A stretch of DNA of 64,000 bases from Lentilactobacillus parabuchneri DSM 5707 = NBRC 107865 (GTDB lineage: Bacteria; Bacillota; Bacilli; Lactobacillales; Lactobacillaceae): assembly GCF_001435315.1 (NCBI RefSeq), contig NZ_AZGK01000008.1:32755-96754 (forward strand), in the 5' to 3' direction. The translations under genes and the position numbers were made by a program. Below, one piece after another: positions 37,082 through 44,699 of the stretch. The notes under the pieces were generated by a model. It saw only the letters and a program-made list of their open reading frames with translations. It was not told the origin of the DNA and made no database searches. Within the stretch, counting starts at the first letter, position 1; each line of letters starts with the position of its first letter.

Positions 37082-38104
37082 CTATTCTGTTTTATCAAAG
37101 TTACCCATCAAAAACTCAGTCAGGGCATTGGTATCAATATTTTCGATGTTGGCTTTCTTTACCGCTCGTTTGACATTCCACCCGCTTGGCTTCTTGCCAC
37201 TCAACGCTGCTTCAATTGCGCTCAGGTCGCCATTAACCTTGAAGAACGGATTGAATTTCAGATGAACCAGCTTACCGTCATCAATAGTCCAATTAATCCC
37301 CAGTTTGCCTTCACTAAACTCCTGATCGGCATAGTCATAATAACCGGGGTTGTGGCCAAAGTTCCAAGCATCGGTCCCATAAGTTTCCGCCAGCCGTTTA
37401 TCGGCAGTTTCCCAATCTTGATCGGTCATGTGGTACGTTTCAATATCATCCAAGGATTTAACCGCGAAGATTTCCTTTAACAGGTATTCTCTGAAATCAT
37501 CCATGGTCATCCCATCTGGTAGGAAATCCTTCAAATTGATAATTGGACTGCGCTTAGAACGGACGCCAAGTCCCTTTTGCTTTTCCATTTGGTCTTCAGT
37601 CAGGACTTTTTTCGCGTTTTCAATGTTTAAGTCATACATAATCGTCCCGCCGGCGGCTAAGCCCTGGCCGCTCTTGAACATCGTCATCCCAGACCACTTC
37701 TTGCCATCTAAGATCAGGTCGGAAGAATTTTCTTTCATTTTGACGTCAATATCCAACTTACGAAGCGCTTTCAAAACTGGTTCCGCAAAATGGGCATAAT
37801 CGCCGAAATCGTCAGCGTTATCCGTTAAAATATTTTCGAAAATAAAGTTTCCCATATCGTGATACACCGCTCCGCCACCGGACGTCCGGCGAACCAGCTC
37901 GATATCGTGTTCATGCAGGTAGTCAATGTCGACTTCAGCCCACACATTTTGATTACGACCAATGATCACGGACGGCTTATTAATATAAAACATAAACCCG
38001 TGTCCAGGCAGCTTTAAATCATTCACAAAATAATTATCCAATGATTGGTTCACCCGAGCGTCATAGCTGGGCTGGCCATTCCTGGAAATATCAATTAAGT
38101 ACAT
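37082..38104 (-). CDS. lplA: lipoate-protein ligase
   Basis: A 340-aa two-domain lipoate ligase. The large domain carries 'SVIIGRNQNVWAEV', 'VRRTSGGGAVYHD' (adenylate-binding RRxxGGGxVxHD), 'SSDLILDGKKWSG' (catalytic Lys) and 'GTIMYDLN'. The C-terminal accessory domain (about 255-340) is present, so it can activate free lipoate with ATP. It attaches lipoate to E2 subunits or to GcvH. The ATG at 38104 follows AGGGGGAAATG. The gcvH gene starts 87 bases away on the other strand, so ligase and a likely acceptor protein are encoded side by side. Confidence 0.93.
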   Translation of the reverse strand: MYLIDISRNGQPSYDARVNQSLDNYFVNDLKLPGHGFMFYINKPSVIIGRNQNVWAEVDIDYLHEHDIELVRRTSGGGAVYHDMGNFIFENILTDNADDFGDYAHFAEPVLKALRKLDIDVKMKENSSDLILDGKKWSGMTMFKSGQGLAAGGTIMYDLNIENAKKVLTEDQMEKQKGLGVRSKRSPIINLKDFLPDGMTMDDFREYLLKEIFAVKSLDDIETYHMTDQDWETADKRLAETYGTDAWNFGHNPGYYDYADQEFSEGKLGINWTIDDGKLVHLKFNPFFKVNGDLSAIEAALSGKKPSGWNVKRAVKKANIENIDTNALTEFLMGNFDKTE

Positions 38105-38190
38105 CTGACATTTCCCCCTTTTGTTCAAATTCTAGTACATCCCTAATTATACGGTATAATTAAGGTAAATAATATCGAGGCGGTGTCATT

Positions 38191-38568
38191 ATGGCAAAAA
38201 TTTCAATTTGGCAAAGAATCATTAATTTCTTCACGGGTAAGAAACAACCCGCTCATGAACCAGCGCAGGTAAAGGACGGTATCTGGTACGCTAAGCAAGC
38301 AGATGGCAGCTACTTACTGGGAATCGACAAATCCGTTTATGACTTGATGGGCAAAATTACGTTCGCTGATTTTCCCAACCAATTGGATACCATTCAAGTC
38401 GACGATGATCTCTTGGACATTGAAGGTGACAAATCGGTGGAAACACTCAAATCACCGATCGCCGGTAAAATTATCGAGCGAAATAAAGATATCGGAAAAG
38501 ACATCGATGAGCTCAATAAGCCCGACCCAGAGGTAAACTGGATCATGAAAGTTCAGCCAACCGACTAG
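38191..38568 (+). CDS. gcvH: glycine cleavage H-like lipoyl carrier protein
   Basis: A 125-aa lipoyl-domain protein. The likely lipoylated lysine is in 'IEGDKSVETLKSPIAGK', where GDK replaces the usual ESVKA. A basic, hydrophobic N-terminus ('IWQRIINFFTGKKQ') is unusual for GcvH and may give membrane association. No glycine cleavage T or P genes are in the window. In several Firmicutes such stand-alone H proteins act as lipoate relays to other complexes, and divergent placement from lplA fits this. Confidence 0.88.
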   Translation: MAKISIWQRIINFFTGKKQPAHEPAQVKDGIWYAKQADGSYLLGIDKSVYDLMGKITFADFPNQLDTIQVDDDLLDIEGDKSVETLKSPIAGKIIERNKDIGKDIDELNKPDPEVNWIMKVQPTD

Positions 38569-38593
38569 ACTTTCAAATAAATCGAACAAATAT

Positions 38594-38622
38594 TTAACCA
38601 CTTTTCAAAAAAGAACTATAAT
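38594..38622 (+). promoter_or_regulatory. promoter of the 73-aa protein gene
   Basis: TTAACC, 17 bases, TATAAT, 34 bases upstream of the ATG. Confidence 0.55.
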
Positions 38623-38655
38623 GAAGTCAGATCAAATAGAAGGAGGTAATTATCT

Positions 38656-38877
38656 ATGGCAGAACAACCAGGTGCAGAATCCCCATTACTCAATGAAAAG
38701 ATGAGTGAAGCTTTCGATTGGAGCGATAGTAAACTTCCAGTACGAGATGCTATTTGGGACTATTACATGGAAAAGAACGACCACGACACCCTCAAGACCG
38801 AAAAAGACGTAGAACCTTACATGAACATGTCAACTGACGATCTTAAGAGCAAAGCTGAAGAATTATTGAAGAAGTAA
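38656..38877 (+). CDS. 73-aa conserved-looking acidic protein
   Basis: A small acidic soluble protein ('MAEQPGAESPLLNEKMSEAFDW') with a strong AAGGAGG site, its own promoter and its own terminator, so it is surely expressed. No signal peptide, membrane helix or recognised motif; the C-terminal half is probably helical. The isolated, well-regulated single-gene setting resembles abundant small stress proteins of lactobacilli, but this is only an impression. Confidence 0.8.
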   Translation: MAEQPGAESPLLNEKMSEAFDWSDSKLPVRDAIWDYYMEKNDHDTLKTEKDVEPYMNMSTDDLKSKAEELLKK

Positions 38878-38927
38878 TTCATCAGTGGCCTCATAAAATA
38901 CCCGCACTCGTTTCGTGCTAGGCATTC

Positions 38928-38967
38928 AAATGACTTTCAAGCTTTTGGCTTGGAGGTCATTTTTTTG
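38928..38967 (+). terminator. terminator after the 73-aa gene
   Basis: AATGAC...CAAGC pairs with GCTTG...GTCATT followed by seven T. Also faces the convergent SDR gene. Confidence 0.8.
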
Positions 38968-39003
38968 ATCAAAAAAGAAGCTGAATTAACAGCTTCTTAC
39001 ATG

Positions 39004-39777
39004 TTATCTGAGTAAATATCCACCATCAACCGGTAGCATTACCCCGGTTACATAATCCGATGCCTGACTGGCAAGAAAGACAGCCGGCCCCATCAGCTCT
39101 TCGGGAACACCCCATTCGCCCGACGGAATGTGGCCCTTAATTTCGGGTCCGCGAACCGGATCGTCTTGAAGCGGCTTGGTCATATCCGTTTTGATATAGC
39201 CTGGCGCGATGCCGTTGACTTGCACATTATAAGGTGCCAGGGCATCCGCATAGGCTTTGGTCAGTCCCAAAACGGCGTGTTTGCTGGCAGTGTATGGGAA
39301 GATGAATTTACCGGCACGGTAGGATTGCATCGAGCCAATATTGATAATCTTGCCGCGTTTTTGTTTGGCCATCACTTTGGCAGCTTCGTGTGACAGGTAA
39401 TATAGCGCGTTCAAGTTTAAATTAATCACTTTCTGCCAATCGGCGTCTTTGAAATCAAGGACGTCATTTCGAATTTGCATTCCCGCATTATTGACCAAGA
39501 TATCCAAATGACCAAATTCAGTCAGGACCTCCTGAATCACTTCGGCCGCCGCGCCTTCTTCAGTAATGTCTTTTTGAAGGAAACCGACTTTTTGGCCGTT
39601 AGCTTCCACCGCTTTTTGCGCATCGTCCCAGCCTTTCTGTGATCGACTCACGATAAAGACATCCGCACCGTACATCGAAAGCGCAATCGAATAATTGAGT
39701 CCAAGCCCGGAGGCCCCGCCGGTCACCAGCGCAACTTTCCCCTTTAATGAAAAGCTATCCTTGTTGAATGCTGTCAT
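39004..39777 (-). CDS. SDR-family oxidoreductase, gluconate 5-dehydrogenase/KduD-like
   Basis: A 257-aa classical short-chain dehydrogenase: cofactor motif 'TGGASGLG', 'NNAGMQ', catalytic Ser in 'IGSMQSYRAG', and 'YTASK' with Tyr and Lys. The end 'GVMLPVDGGYLLR' is typical. The sequence 'LKGKVALVTGGASGLGLNYSIAL' and the 'QIRNDVLDF' substrate loop resemble gluconate 5-dehydrogenase and 2-deoxygluconate dehydrogenase. It probably oxidises or reduces a sugar acid with NAD(P). GGAGG precedes the ATG. It is divergent from the TPP-riboswitch operon, with no evident metabolic link. Confidence 0.85.
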   Translation of the reverse strand: MTAFNKDSFSLKGKVALVTGGASGLGLNYSIALSMYGADVFIVSRSQKGWDDAQKAVEANGQKVGFLQKDITEEGAAAEVIQEVLTEFGHLDILVNNAGMQIRNDVLDFKDADWQKVINLNLNALYYLSHEAAKVMAKQKRGKIINIGSMQSYRAGKFIFPYTASKHAVLGLTKAYADALAPYNVQVNGIAPGYIKTDMTKPLQDDPVRGPEIKGHIPSGEWGVPEELMGPAVFLASQASDYVTGVMLPVDGGYLLR

Positions 39778-39913
39778 GTTAATTCAACCTCCAAATTTTG
39801 AGTTTATCGTTGTCCTTAACATACCCTCATTCCAGGTGGTTGACAAGCGATCACTCGTGTTTTTACTTGCTTTTTCAAACGACTTCAGCAATAATAATGC
39901 TGTTAAAATTTAA

Positions 39914-39988
39914 CTTGTCTGGGGTGCCATTTGGCTGAGAATATACCCATTGAACCTGATGCAGTTTGAACTGCCGGAGGAAGACATT
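39914..39988 (+). promoter_or_regulatory. TPP (thi-box) riboswitch aptamer
   Basis: The sequence carries the conserved core elements in order: GGGGTGC, GGCTGAGA, ACCC, GAACCTGAT, and a P3-type hairpin CAGTT/ACTG followed by CGGAGGAAG in place of CGTAGGGAAG. The P1 arms TGTCT and AGACA close the structure. It binds thiamin pyrophosphate. The GGAGGAAG end can pair with CTTCCTC of the downstream terminator, forming an antiterminator when TPP is absent. Confidence 0.92.
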
Positions 39989-40007
39989 GTACACAAGACG
40001 ATTCAAC

Positions 40008-40044
40008 AGCCTTCCTCTGACCGATATGAGAGGAAGGCTTTTTC
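40008..40044 (+). terminator. riboswitch expression platform: terminator overlapping the ribosome site
   Basis: AGCCTTCCTCT pairs with AGAGGAAGGCT, followed by TTTTT directly before the ATG at 40045. The 3' arm contains the AGGAAGG ribosome site, so the same hairpin can stop transcription and hide translation. Confidence 0.88.
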
Positions 40045-41427
40045 ATGGAATACACATTGGTTATTACAAACGGACAAGTGGTGATGCCGGACGCTGTCAT
40101 CACTACGGATTTGGCAATTCAAGATGGTAAAATTGCCGCCATTGGAACTGGGCTCACTCAACGAGCTAAACAAGTTCTCGATGCGCAGGGACAAATGGTC
40201 TTGCCGGGGATGATCGATGACCACGTTCACATCAATGAACCTGGTCGAAGCAACTGGGAGGACTACCATACCGGATCTCAGGCGTTAGCTGCAGGTGGGA
40301 CAACGACGATGTTAGTGATGCCATTAAATGCGCTACCGGCACGGACCACTCAAACAGAATTTGATCGTCAAGCCAAAATCGCGGCAACTCAATCGTATGT
40401 CGACTACGGGTTGTATGGGGGGCTTGTGCCGGGAAACGTCGATGAAATCTCAAAGATGGCTGAAAGTGGTGCCATGGGCTATAAAGCATTCATGGCAACT
40501 ACGGGATCAGACGAGCCGGGGGACTTCAAAAACGTTGATGATTTCCAATTGTTATCCGGGATGCGCGCGATTGCCAAAACCGGCTTGCCCATTCTGGTCC
40601 ACGCGGAAAATGCGGCAATTACGGACGGTCTGGCTGCCGAAAAGATTGCCCAGGGAAAGACCACCATTCAAGACTACGTCGACTCGCGACCGCCGTTTGT
40701 CGAAATTGAGGCTGTTCGCCGGGCAATTTATTTAGCTGAACAAACCGGCGTCCGCCTTCACTTTGTTCATTTATCAACCCCTGAGGCAGTCGAGGCCGTG
40801 GTAAATGCCCGTCGTTCCGGCTTGAAAGTAACCTGTGAGACTTGCCCACACTACCTAATTTTGGACCGCGAGCAGTTCGAAAAAATCGGTCCTCTGGCAA
40901 AGTGCTCGCCAGCTCTAAGGGACAAAAGTATTGTTAGCCGGCTTTGGGAAAAAGTTGCGGCTGGCGACGTTGATACCATCGGTTCCGACCACTCACCAGC
41001 ACCGCTATCAATGAAACAAAGCGCCACCCATAACATTTTTGATATCTGGGGTGGCATTAGCGGCTGCCAGAACAACGTTGACCTGCTCTATGATCGATTT
41101 GTCACTCAACGTGGTTTGCCCGCAACCGAATTCGCACGACTGACTGCCGAAAACCCAGCCAAGATATTTGGCCTGACCAATAAAGGGAAACTTCAGGTTG
41201 GTTACGACGCTGACATCACGCTGTTGGACTTGAATCAATCCTATGTTTTAAGCAAAAATGATATGTATTACAAAAATAAAATCAGCGCTTATGAAGGCTT
41301 TCAAATCAACGACCGGGTCACGACTACAATTTTACGCGGTCAAATCATTTACACGCTTGACGACGGCTTTGTGGGCCAACCAACCGGCAAACAGTTGACT
41401 AGTCAAATCAGTGAGGTCTCATCATGA
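40045..41427 (+). CDS. allantoinase/dihydropyrimidinase-like cyclic amidohydrolase under a TPP riboswitch
   Basis: A 460-aa metal-dependent amidohydrolase. The binuclear metal site is complete: 'DDHVHINEPG' (two His), the carboxylated lysine in 'GYKAFMA', 'VHAEN', 'FVHLSTPE', and the Asp of 'GSDHSPAP'. 'CETCPHYL' and 'GGISGCQ' are allantoinase-type motifs. It should open a cyclic amide ring such as a hydantoin or dihydropyrimidine. The TPP riboswitch puts it in the thiamin regulon, which is unexpected for allantoinase and suggests a thiamin-related pyrimidine or breakdown product as substrate. It overlaps the NCS1 transporter gene by four bases. True allantoin use cannot be excluded, but no other allantoin genes are seen. 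Confidence 0.85.
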   Translation: MEYTLVITNGQVVMPDAVITTDLAIQDGKIAAIGTGLTQRAKQVLDAQGQMVLPGMIDDHVHINEPGRSNWEDYHTGSQALAAGGTTTMLVMPLNALPARTTQTEFDRQAKIAATQSYVDYGLYGGLVPGNVDEISKMAESGAMGYKAFMATTGSDEPGDFKNVDDFQLLSGMRAIAKTGLPILVHAENAAITDGLAAEKIAQGKTTIQDYVDSRPPFVEIEAVRRAIYLAEQTGVRLHFVHLSTPEAVEAVVNARRSGLKVTCETCPHYLILDREQFEKIGPLAKCSPALRDKSIVSRLWEKVAAGDVDTIGSDHSPAPLSMKQSATHNIFDIWGGISGCQNNVDLLYDRFVTQRGLPATEFARLTAENPAKIFGLTNKGKLQVGYDADITLLDLNQSYVLSKNDMYYKNKISAYEGFQINDRVTTTILRGQIIYTLDDGFVGQPTGKQLTSQISEVSS

Positions 41428-42731
41428 ACAGTTCACACTCACTTTCAGTCCCGGCCGACCTAAAGCCACGAACGAAAAATCAACGCCACGTGGGTGAACT
41501 TTCCTATATGGCGATGTGGTTGGGCGATGGCTTCAACATTGGCAACGTTACCTTGGGGTCGTCAATTGTCGTCGCTGGCACAGCCCGCATGAATTTGCTT
41601 CAGACGATGGTCGCTGCAGCCCTCGCAATTAGCATTATTTCAATCATTTTTGTGTTAAATGACCACTTTGGTTACTACACCGGTTCGCCCTACGTCATTC
41701 AACTGCGGATGACCTTTGGCCTGCTGGGTTCCAAGTTGGCAAGCCTGCTGCGCGGGATTCCGGCCATTGTCTGGTACGGATTTCAAAGTTGGACTGGCGC
41801 TTTGGCACTGAACCAAATTGCTAAAATCCTCACCGGGTACGATAATGTGCCCGTCTTCTTTGTGACCCTCCTTGCCATTCAAACACTTCTATCGGTCAAC
41901 GGCTTTAAATCCATTAAAGTGGTTTCCATTTGGATATCGCTGTTAATGTCTATTGCACTGATTTCAACGCTCGCTTATTTGATTTCGCAGAAAAGTGCCG
42001 TCTTCATCGCTCGGATGGTCAACGTCAAAGGAACCTGGGGGCCGACCTTTTGGGGCTTCGTGGTGGCTTTTCTAGGCAACTATACGGCAATCTTTGAGTC
42101 TGCGGCGGATTACTCACGGGAACTCAAACCTGGTTTATCCAATAGGCGACGTGCGGCCCTATACTTTTTCCCAATCTTTTTAGCGTACGGGATGACACTT
42201 TTAACCGGGTCCTTGTTGGCGGTGGTTACCGGCATTTCCAGTCCGGTCCACGCGATGGCCCATTTATTCAATAACAACGTTATTACCGTTGTCGTCTCCA
42301 TATTTATCGTATTGGGCACCATGTCCACGAACCTGGTTGCCAACATCATTCCACCGACGTACGTTTTAAACGATTGGTTTAACATCTCAGAACGCCAGTC
42401 ACTCGTCGTTGTCGCCTTTCTGGCCTGCCTCAGCTTCCCGTGGCTGCTGGTCCAGGATAGTTCCTCAATGGGCCTGACGATCTTTATTAAAACGTACTCC
42501 GCATTTTTAGGCCCCATGACCGCAATTGTTTTGAACGAATATTACATCAAACGCCGAAAAAAGGTGGACGTCGAAGCACTTTATCAAGATGATAAGGTAT
42601 CCCCATCGCTTCCGCCGGTGATTGCACTTTTTGCCGGTGCGACGCTGGCACTTGCTAATGTCAACCTGAGTTGGCCGATCGGATTCGCCGTTTCCTGGCT
42701 GGTCTTGATCCTGCTTCGATACGATAAATAG
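41424..42731 (+). CDS. NCS1-family nucleobase/allantoin/vitamin transporter
   Basis: A 435-aa transporter of the nucleobase-cation-symport-1 family with 12 membrane helices. 'MWLGDGFNIGNVTLGSS' in helix 1 and 'VWYGFQSWTGA' in helix 3 are family substrate and cation-site motifs. 'FLGNYTAIFESAADYSREL' matches the helix 6 region. NCS1 members carry cytosine, uracil, allantoin, hydantoins or, for CytX, the thiamin precursor hydroxymethylpyrimidine. Translational overlap with the amidohydrolase and joint TPP control suggest it imports that enzyme's substrate. Confidence 0.9.
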   Translation: MNSSHSLSVPADLKPRTKNQRHVGELSYMAMWLGDGFNIGNVTLGSSIVVAGTARMNLLQTMVAAALAISIISIIFVLNDHFGYYTGSPYVIQLRMTFGLLGSKLASLLRGIPAIVWYGFQSWTGALALNQIAKILTGYDNVPVFFVTLLAIQTLLSVNGFKSIKVVSIWISLLMSIALISTLAYLISQKSAVFIARMVNVKGTWGPTFWGFVVAFLGNYTAIFESAADYSRELKPGLSNRRRAALYFFPIFLAYGMTLLTGSLLAVVTGISSPVHAMAHLFNNNVITVVVSIFIVLGTMSTNLVANIIPPTYVLNDWFNISERQSLVVVAFLACLSFPWLLVQDSSSMGLTIFIKTYSAFLGPMTAIVLNEYYIKRRKKVDVEALYQDDKVSPSLPPVIALFAGATLALANVNLSWPIGFAVSWLVLILLRYDK

Positions 42732-42763
42732 TCAACGGATAGCTCTAAATCATTGTCATCATT

Positions 42764-42801
42764 AAAGGGATCCAGCACGTACAGCACGCTGGGTCCCTTT
42801 T
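42764..42801 (+). terminator. terminator of the TPP-riboswitch operon
   Basis: AAAGGGA-CCAGC pairs with GCTGG-TCCCTTT, followed by T residues, 32 bases after the transporter stop. Confidence 0.88.
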
Positions 42802-42807
42802 AAGTAT

Positions 42808-43140
42808 CTATTCATTTAATTTCTTTGAGGCAATTTTTAGGATGTCGTCTGACACATATTCACTTGTAAATCGCTGTAGTGGCGTATACGCATGGCGATC
42901 TTTAAACGCAACCGGAATTGCCCGCACGATGCCGACCATCAGATTATTCTCCGTAATAAAAATTTGGCCGACCTTTTTGAACTTCCCTTTGGTGTGCTTA
43001 CCGGTGCGCCAACTATGTAGCTTGAAGTCGCCGGATTCATCCAGCTTAATTTGATAGTGACCGGAATCATCAGTCTCAAGTGGGACGCCGATATACTGGT
43101 TCACTTCGTATTTGCCTTTCATATGGACCAGACCTTTCAT
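42808..43140 (-). CDS. hypothetical protein, about 110 aa, start uncertain
   Basis: A soluble, basic protein with beta-like pattern: 'YEVNQYIGVPLETDDSGHYQIKLDESGDFKLHSWRTGKHTKGKF' then a C-terminal helix 'SDDILKIASKKLNE'. No recognised domain. Start candidates are the ATG at 43140 (MKGLVHM), the ATG at 43122 (MKGKYEV, with AAAGG upstream) and an ATG at 43191 that lies beyond an inverted repeat. I prefer one of the first two. It is divergent from a DegV gene. Confidence 0.6.
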   Translation of the reverse strand: MKGLVHMKGKYEVNQYIGVPLETDDSGHYQIKLDESGDFKLHSWRTGKHTKGKFKKVGQIFITENNLMVGIVRAIPVAFKDRHAYTPLQRFTSEYVSDDILKIASKKLNE

Positions 43141-43254
43141 GAATAATTTATGACGAAAGTTAGAATAAAATTCTAATCTTTTTGAAAACATAACATTTAT
43201 ATTAACTTATACTATACAATAATAACGTAATAACTTTTCGAGTAATGGGGTGAA

Positions 43255-44097
43255 ATGATGAATCAAATTAAAATTGTAACTGACTCAGCTGCTCATTTAT
43301 CTGCTGCTGATATTCGCGCATACGAGATTCACGTGCTCAATCCGCCAATCTTGATGGATGGAAAACTATTTGGCTACGTGAACAAAATTAGCAGTGAGAA
43401 GTATTTGCAGCTTTTCGAACAGTGTTCAAATAAACCACAGATTGGCGACATCACCGTCGATGAATTGACACAAAAATATGACGCGCTTGGCGAAGACGGC
43501 AGTCAGATTCTATCGATTCATTTGAGTGATAAATTATCCAACACTTATCATAACGCCAAAATTGCTGCCGGCAAATCGGCTAGTCAAGTCACCGTGGTCA
43601 ACAGTCAAGTAACTGCAGCCGGGTTGTCTTACCAAGTGATCGAAGCCGCTAAGTTATCAGCCGGTGGCAAATCGATTCAAGAAATCCTGAAACAACTGGA
43701 AAAGATTCGTGATAACACCCGAATCTTTTTCTCGGTTCGCAACAACCAACAAATCGTTAACAATCGGATCATTGGCAAGCTGCGGGGATTTTTGGGCAAG
43801 CACGCCAACACGGCCTATATGATTAAGTTTGGCCATAACGACTTCGACTTGGTCGCCCACGGCTCGAAGGATGAGTCCCTCAATGACTTCTGGAAGACAC
43901 AAATGCAGGAAATGCACGATGAATGTATCGTGAAATTGACGATCCTTCACTCAGGAACAAGTGAACGGGCAAAGTTCTTAAGAGAAATGCTCACGCAGGA
44001 GTTCCCGTTTGTCCCGATTTCAATTGTGCCGACAAACCCAGAGATGACAACCTTTATTGGCAGAGAGTCGACGGGGGTAACGTATTTGTTGGGGTAG
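43255..44097 (+). CDS. DegV family fatty-acid-binding protein
   Basis: A 280-aa DegV (FakB-like) protein: N-terminal 'IKIVTDSAAHLS' with the Thr-Asp-Ser motif, 'GDITVDELTQKYD', 'SIHLSDKLSNTYHNA' and the C-terminal 'TGVTYLLG'. Such proteins bind fatty acids and present them to the FakA kinase for phosphorylation and membrane lipid synthesis. It differs from the second copy at 52940, so they may prefer different chains. 'VRNNQQIVNNRIIGKLRGFLG' departs from the usual 'SLDYLKKGGRI' helix, and a specialised role is possible. Confidence 0.88.
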   Translation: MMNQIKIVTDSAAHLSAADIRAYEIHVLNPPILMDGKLFGYVNKISSEKYLQLFEQCSNKPQIGDITVDELTQKYDALGEDGSQILSIHLSDKLSNTYHNAKIAAGKSASQVTVVNSQVTAAGLSYQVIEAAKLSAGGKSIQEILKQLEKIRDNTRIFFSVRNNQQIVNNRIIGKLRGFLGKHANTAYMIKFGHNDFDLVAHGSKDESLNDFWKTQMQEMHDECIVKLTILHSGTSERAKFLREMLTQEFPFVPISIVPTNPEMTTFIGRESTGVTYLLG

Positions 44098-44135
44098 AGT
44101 GCGTAGCAAGCCGGTTAGCTTTCGAGCATTAGTGT

Positions 44136-44176
44136 AACAACGGGGTTTAACGCGGGACTTGCGTTGAACCCCGTTA
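44136..44176 (+). terminator. strong hairpin after degV
   Basis: AACGGGGTT(T)AACGC pairs with GCGTTGAACCCCGTT. A long stable stem, but only ATTGG follows, without a T run, so termination is likely but not certain. Confidence 0.5.
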
Positions 44177-44255
44177 TTGGACTAAGCGGAGAAAAATAGT
44201 CTTTCATATCTTACCAGCTACCTCTTTTTCATAAACGAAATGATCAATTCATCGC

Positions 44256-44570
44256 TTATGCAGAAGTTGGAATCGGTGTTGCATAATTCAAAAAAACAAA
44301 CTGATGGATTTTAAAATCTTGCTGGTAATATGATCCGGATGAGTCTAAGTATGAATATTTCTTCTCGATGGACCAAACCGGCGCTTTTTCCGCCTTGGTC
44401 ATAACACGATTTTCCTTTGGATGACATTGCAAAGCTGATGTCACACGTCCCGAAAAAAGAAGTCTGGCACGAACTGAGTTTTTTGGAGAAGATGACATAA
44501 TAATTACCAATATGACAATAAACAAAGCAACAGTTATTATGATGCGTTCAATGGTTTTCTTTAGTTTCAT
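44256..44570 (-). CDS. membrane-anchored small protein, orphan paralogue of the putative immunity family
   Basis: A 104-aa protein with one N-terminal membrane helix (about residues 9-27) and an extracytoplasmic part. It shares with the proteins at 61783 and 62555 the sequence after the helix ('SSPKNSVRARLLFSGRVTSALQCHP' against 'SPENTVRMTIFLSGHPSYAINCNP') and the C-terminal '(F)xxHxxxFxxxATP' pattern. GGAGA precedes the ATG. The 20 or so codons just upstream look like the last residues of an amidase toxin domain, as in the other copies. Probably an orphan immunity protein; function is inferred from this pattern. Confidence 0.7.
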   Translation of the reverse strand: MKLKKTIERIIITVALFIVILVIIMSSSPKNSVRARLLFSGRVTSALQCHPKENRVMTKAEKAPVWSIEKKYSYLDSSGSYYQQDFKIHQFVFLNYATPIPTSA

Positions 44571-44576
44571 CTTTAT

Positions 44577-44645
44577 CTATCTCCTATCCACATGAATCAC
44601 TTGATATGAAATATTTTTTAACGGTGTATAGTTCCCGACCCGTCC
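44577..44645 (-). pseudogene. remnant of the C-terminal end of an amidase toxin domain
   Basis: Read in the frame ending at TAG 44577, the sequence gives 'LKNISYQVIHVDRR', which matches the pattern of 'AMISKYRVIRMGI' that ends the amidase at 62885. It ends six bases before the start of the immunity-like gene, the same spacing logic as in the other copies. Too short to be sure by itself. Confidence 0.4.
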
Positions 44646-44657
44646 AATTTCCAAAAT

Positions 44658-44694
44658 AGAAAGTGGCCAAGACCCTCATCTTAGCCACTTTTTG
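44658..44694. terminator. terminator of the LacI regulator gene
   Basis: AAAGTGGC(C/T)AAG pairs with CTTAGCCACTTT around GACCCTCAT. T-rich on both sides; lies just beyond the regulator stop. Confidence 0.75.
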
Positions 44695-44699
44695 TTTAC

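Noticed and set aside
40045..42731. Plain allantoin utilisation operon
   Set aside because: No other allantoin or ureide genes are adjacent and control is by a TPP riboswitch, so the simple name was not adopted, though it remains possible.
44136..44176. Possible REP-like mobile palindrome after degV
   Set aside because: No second copy noticed in this window; a transcript-end hairpin explains it sufficiently.
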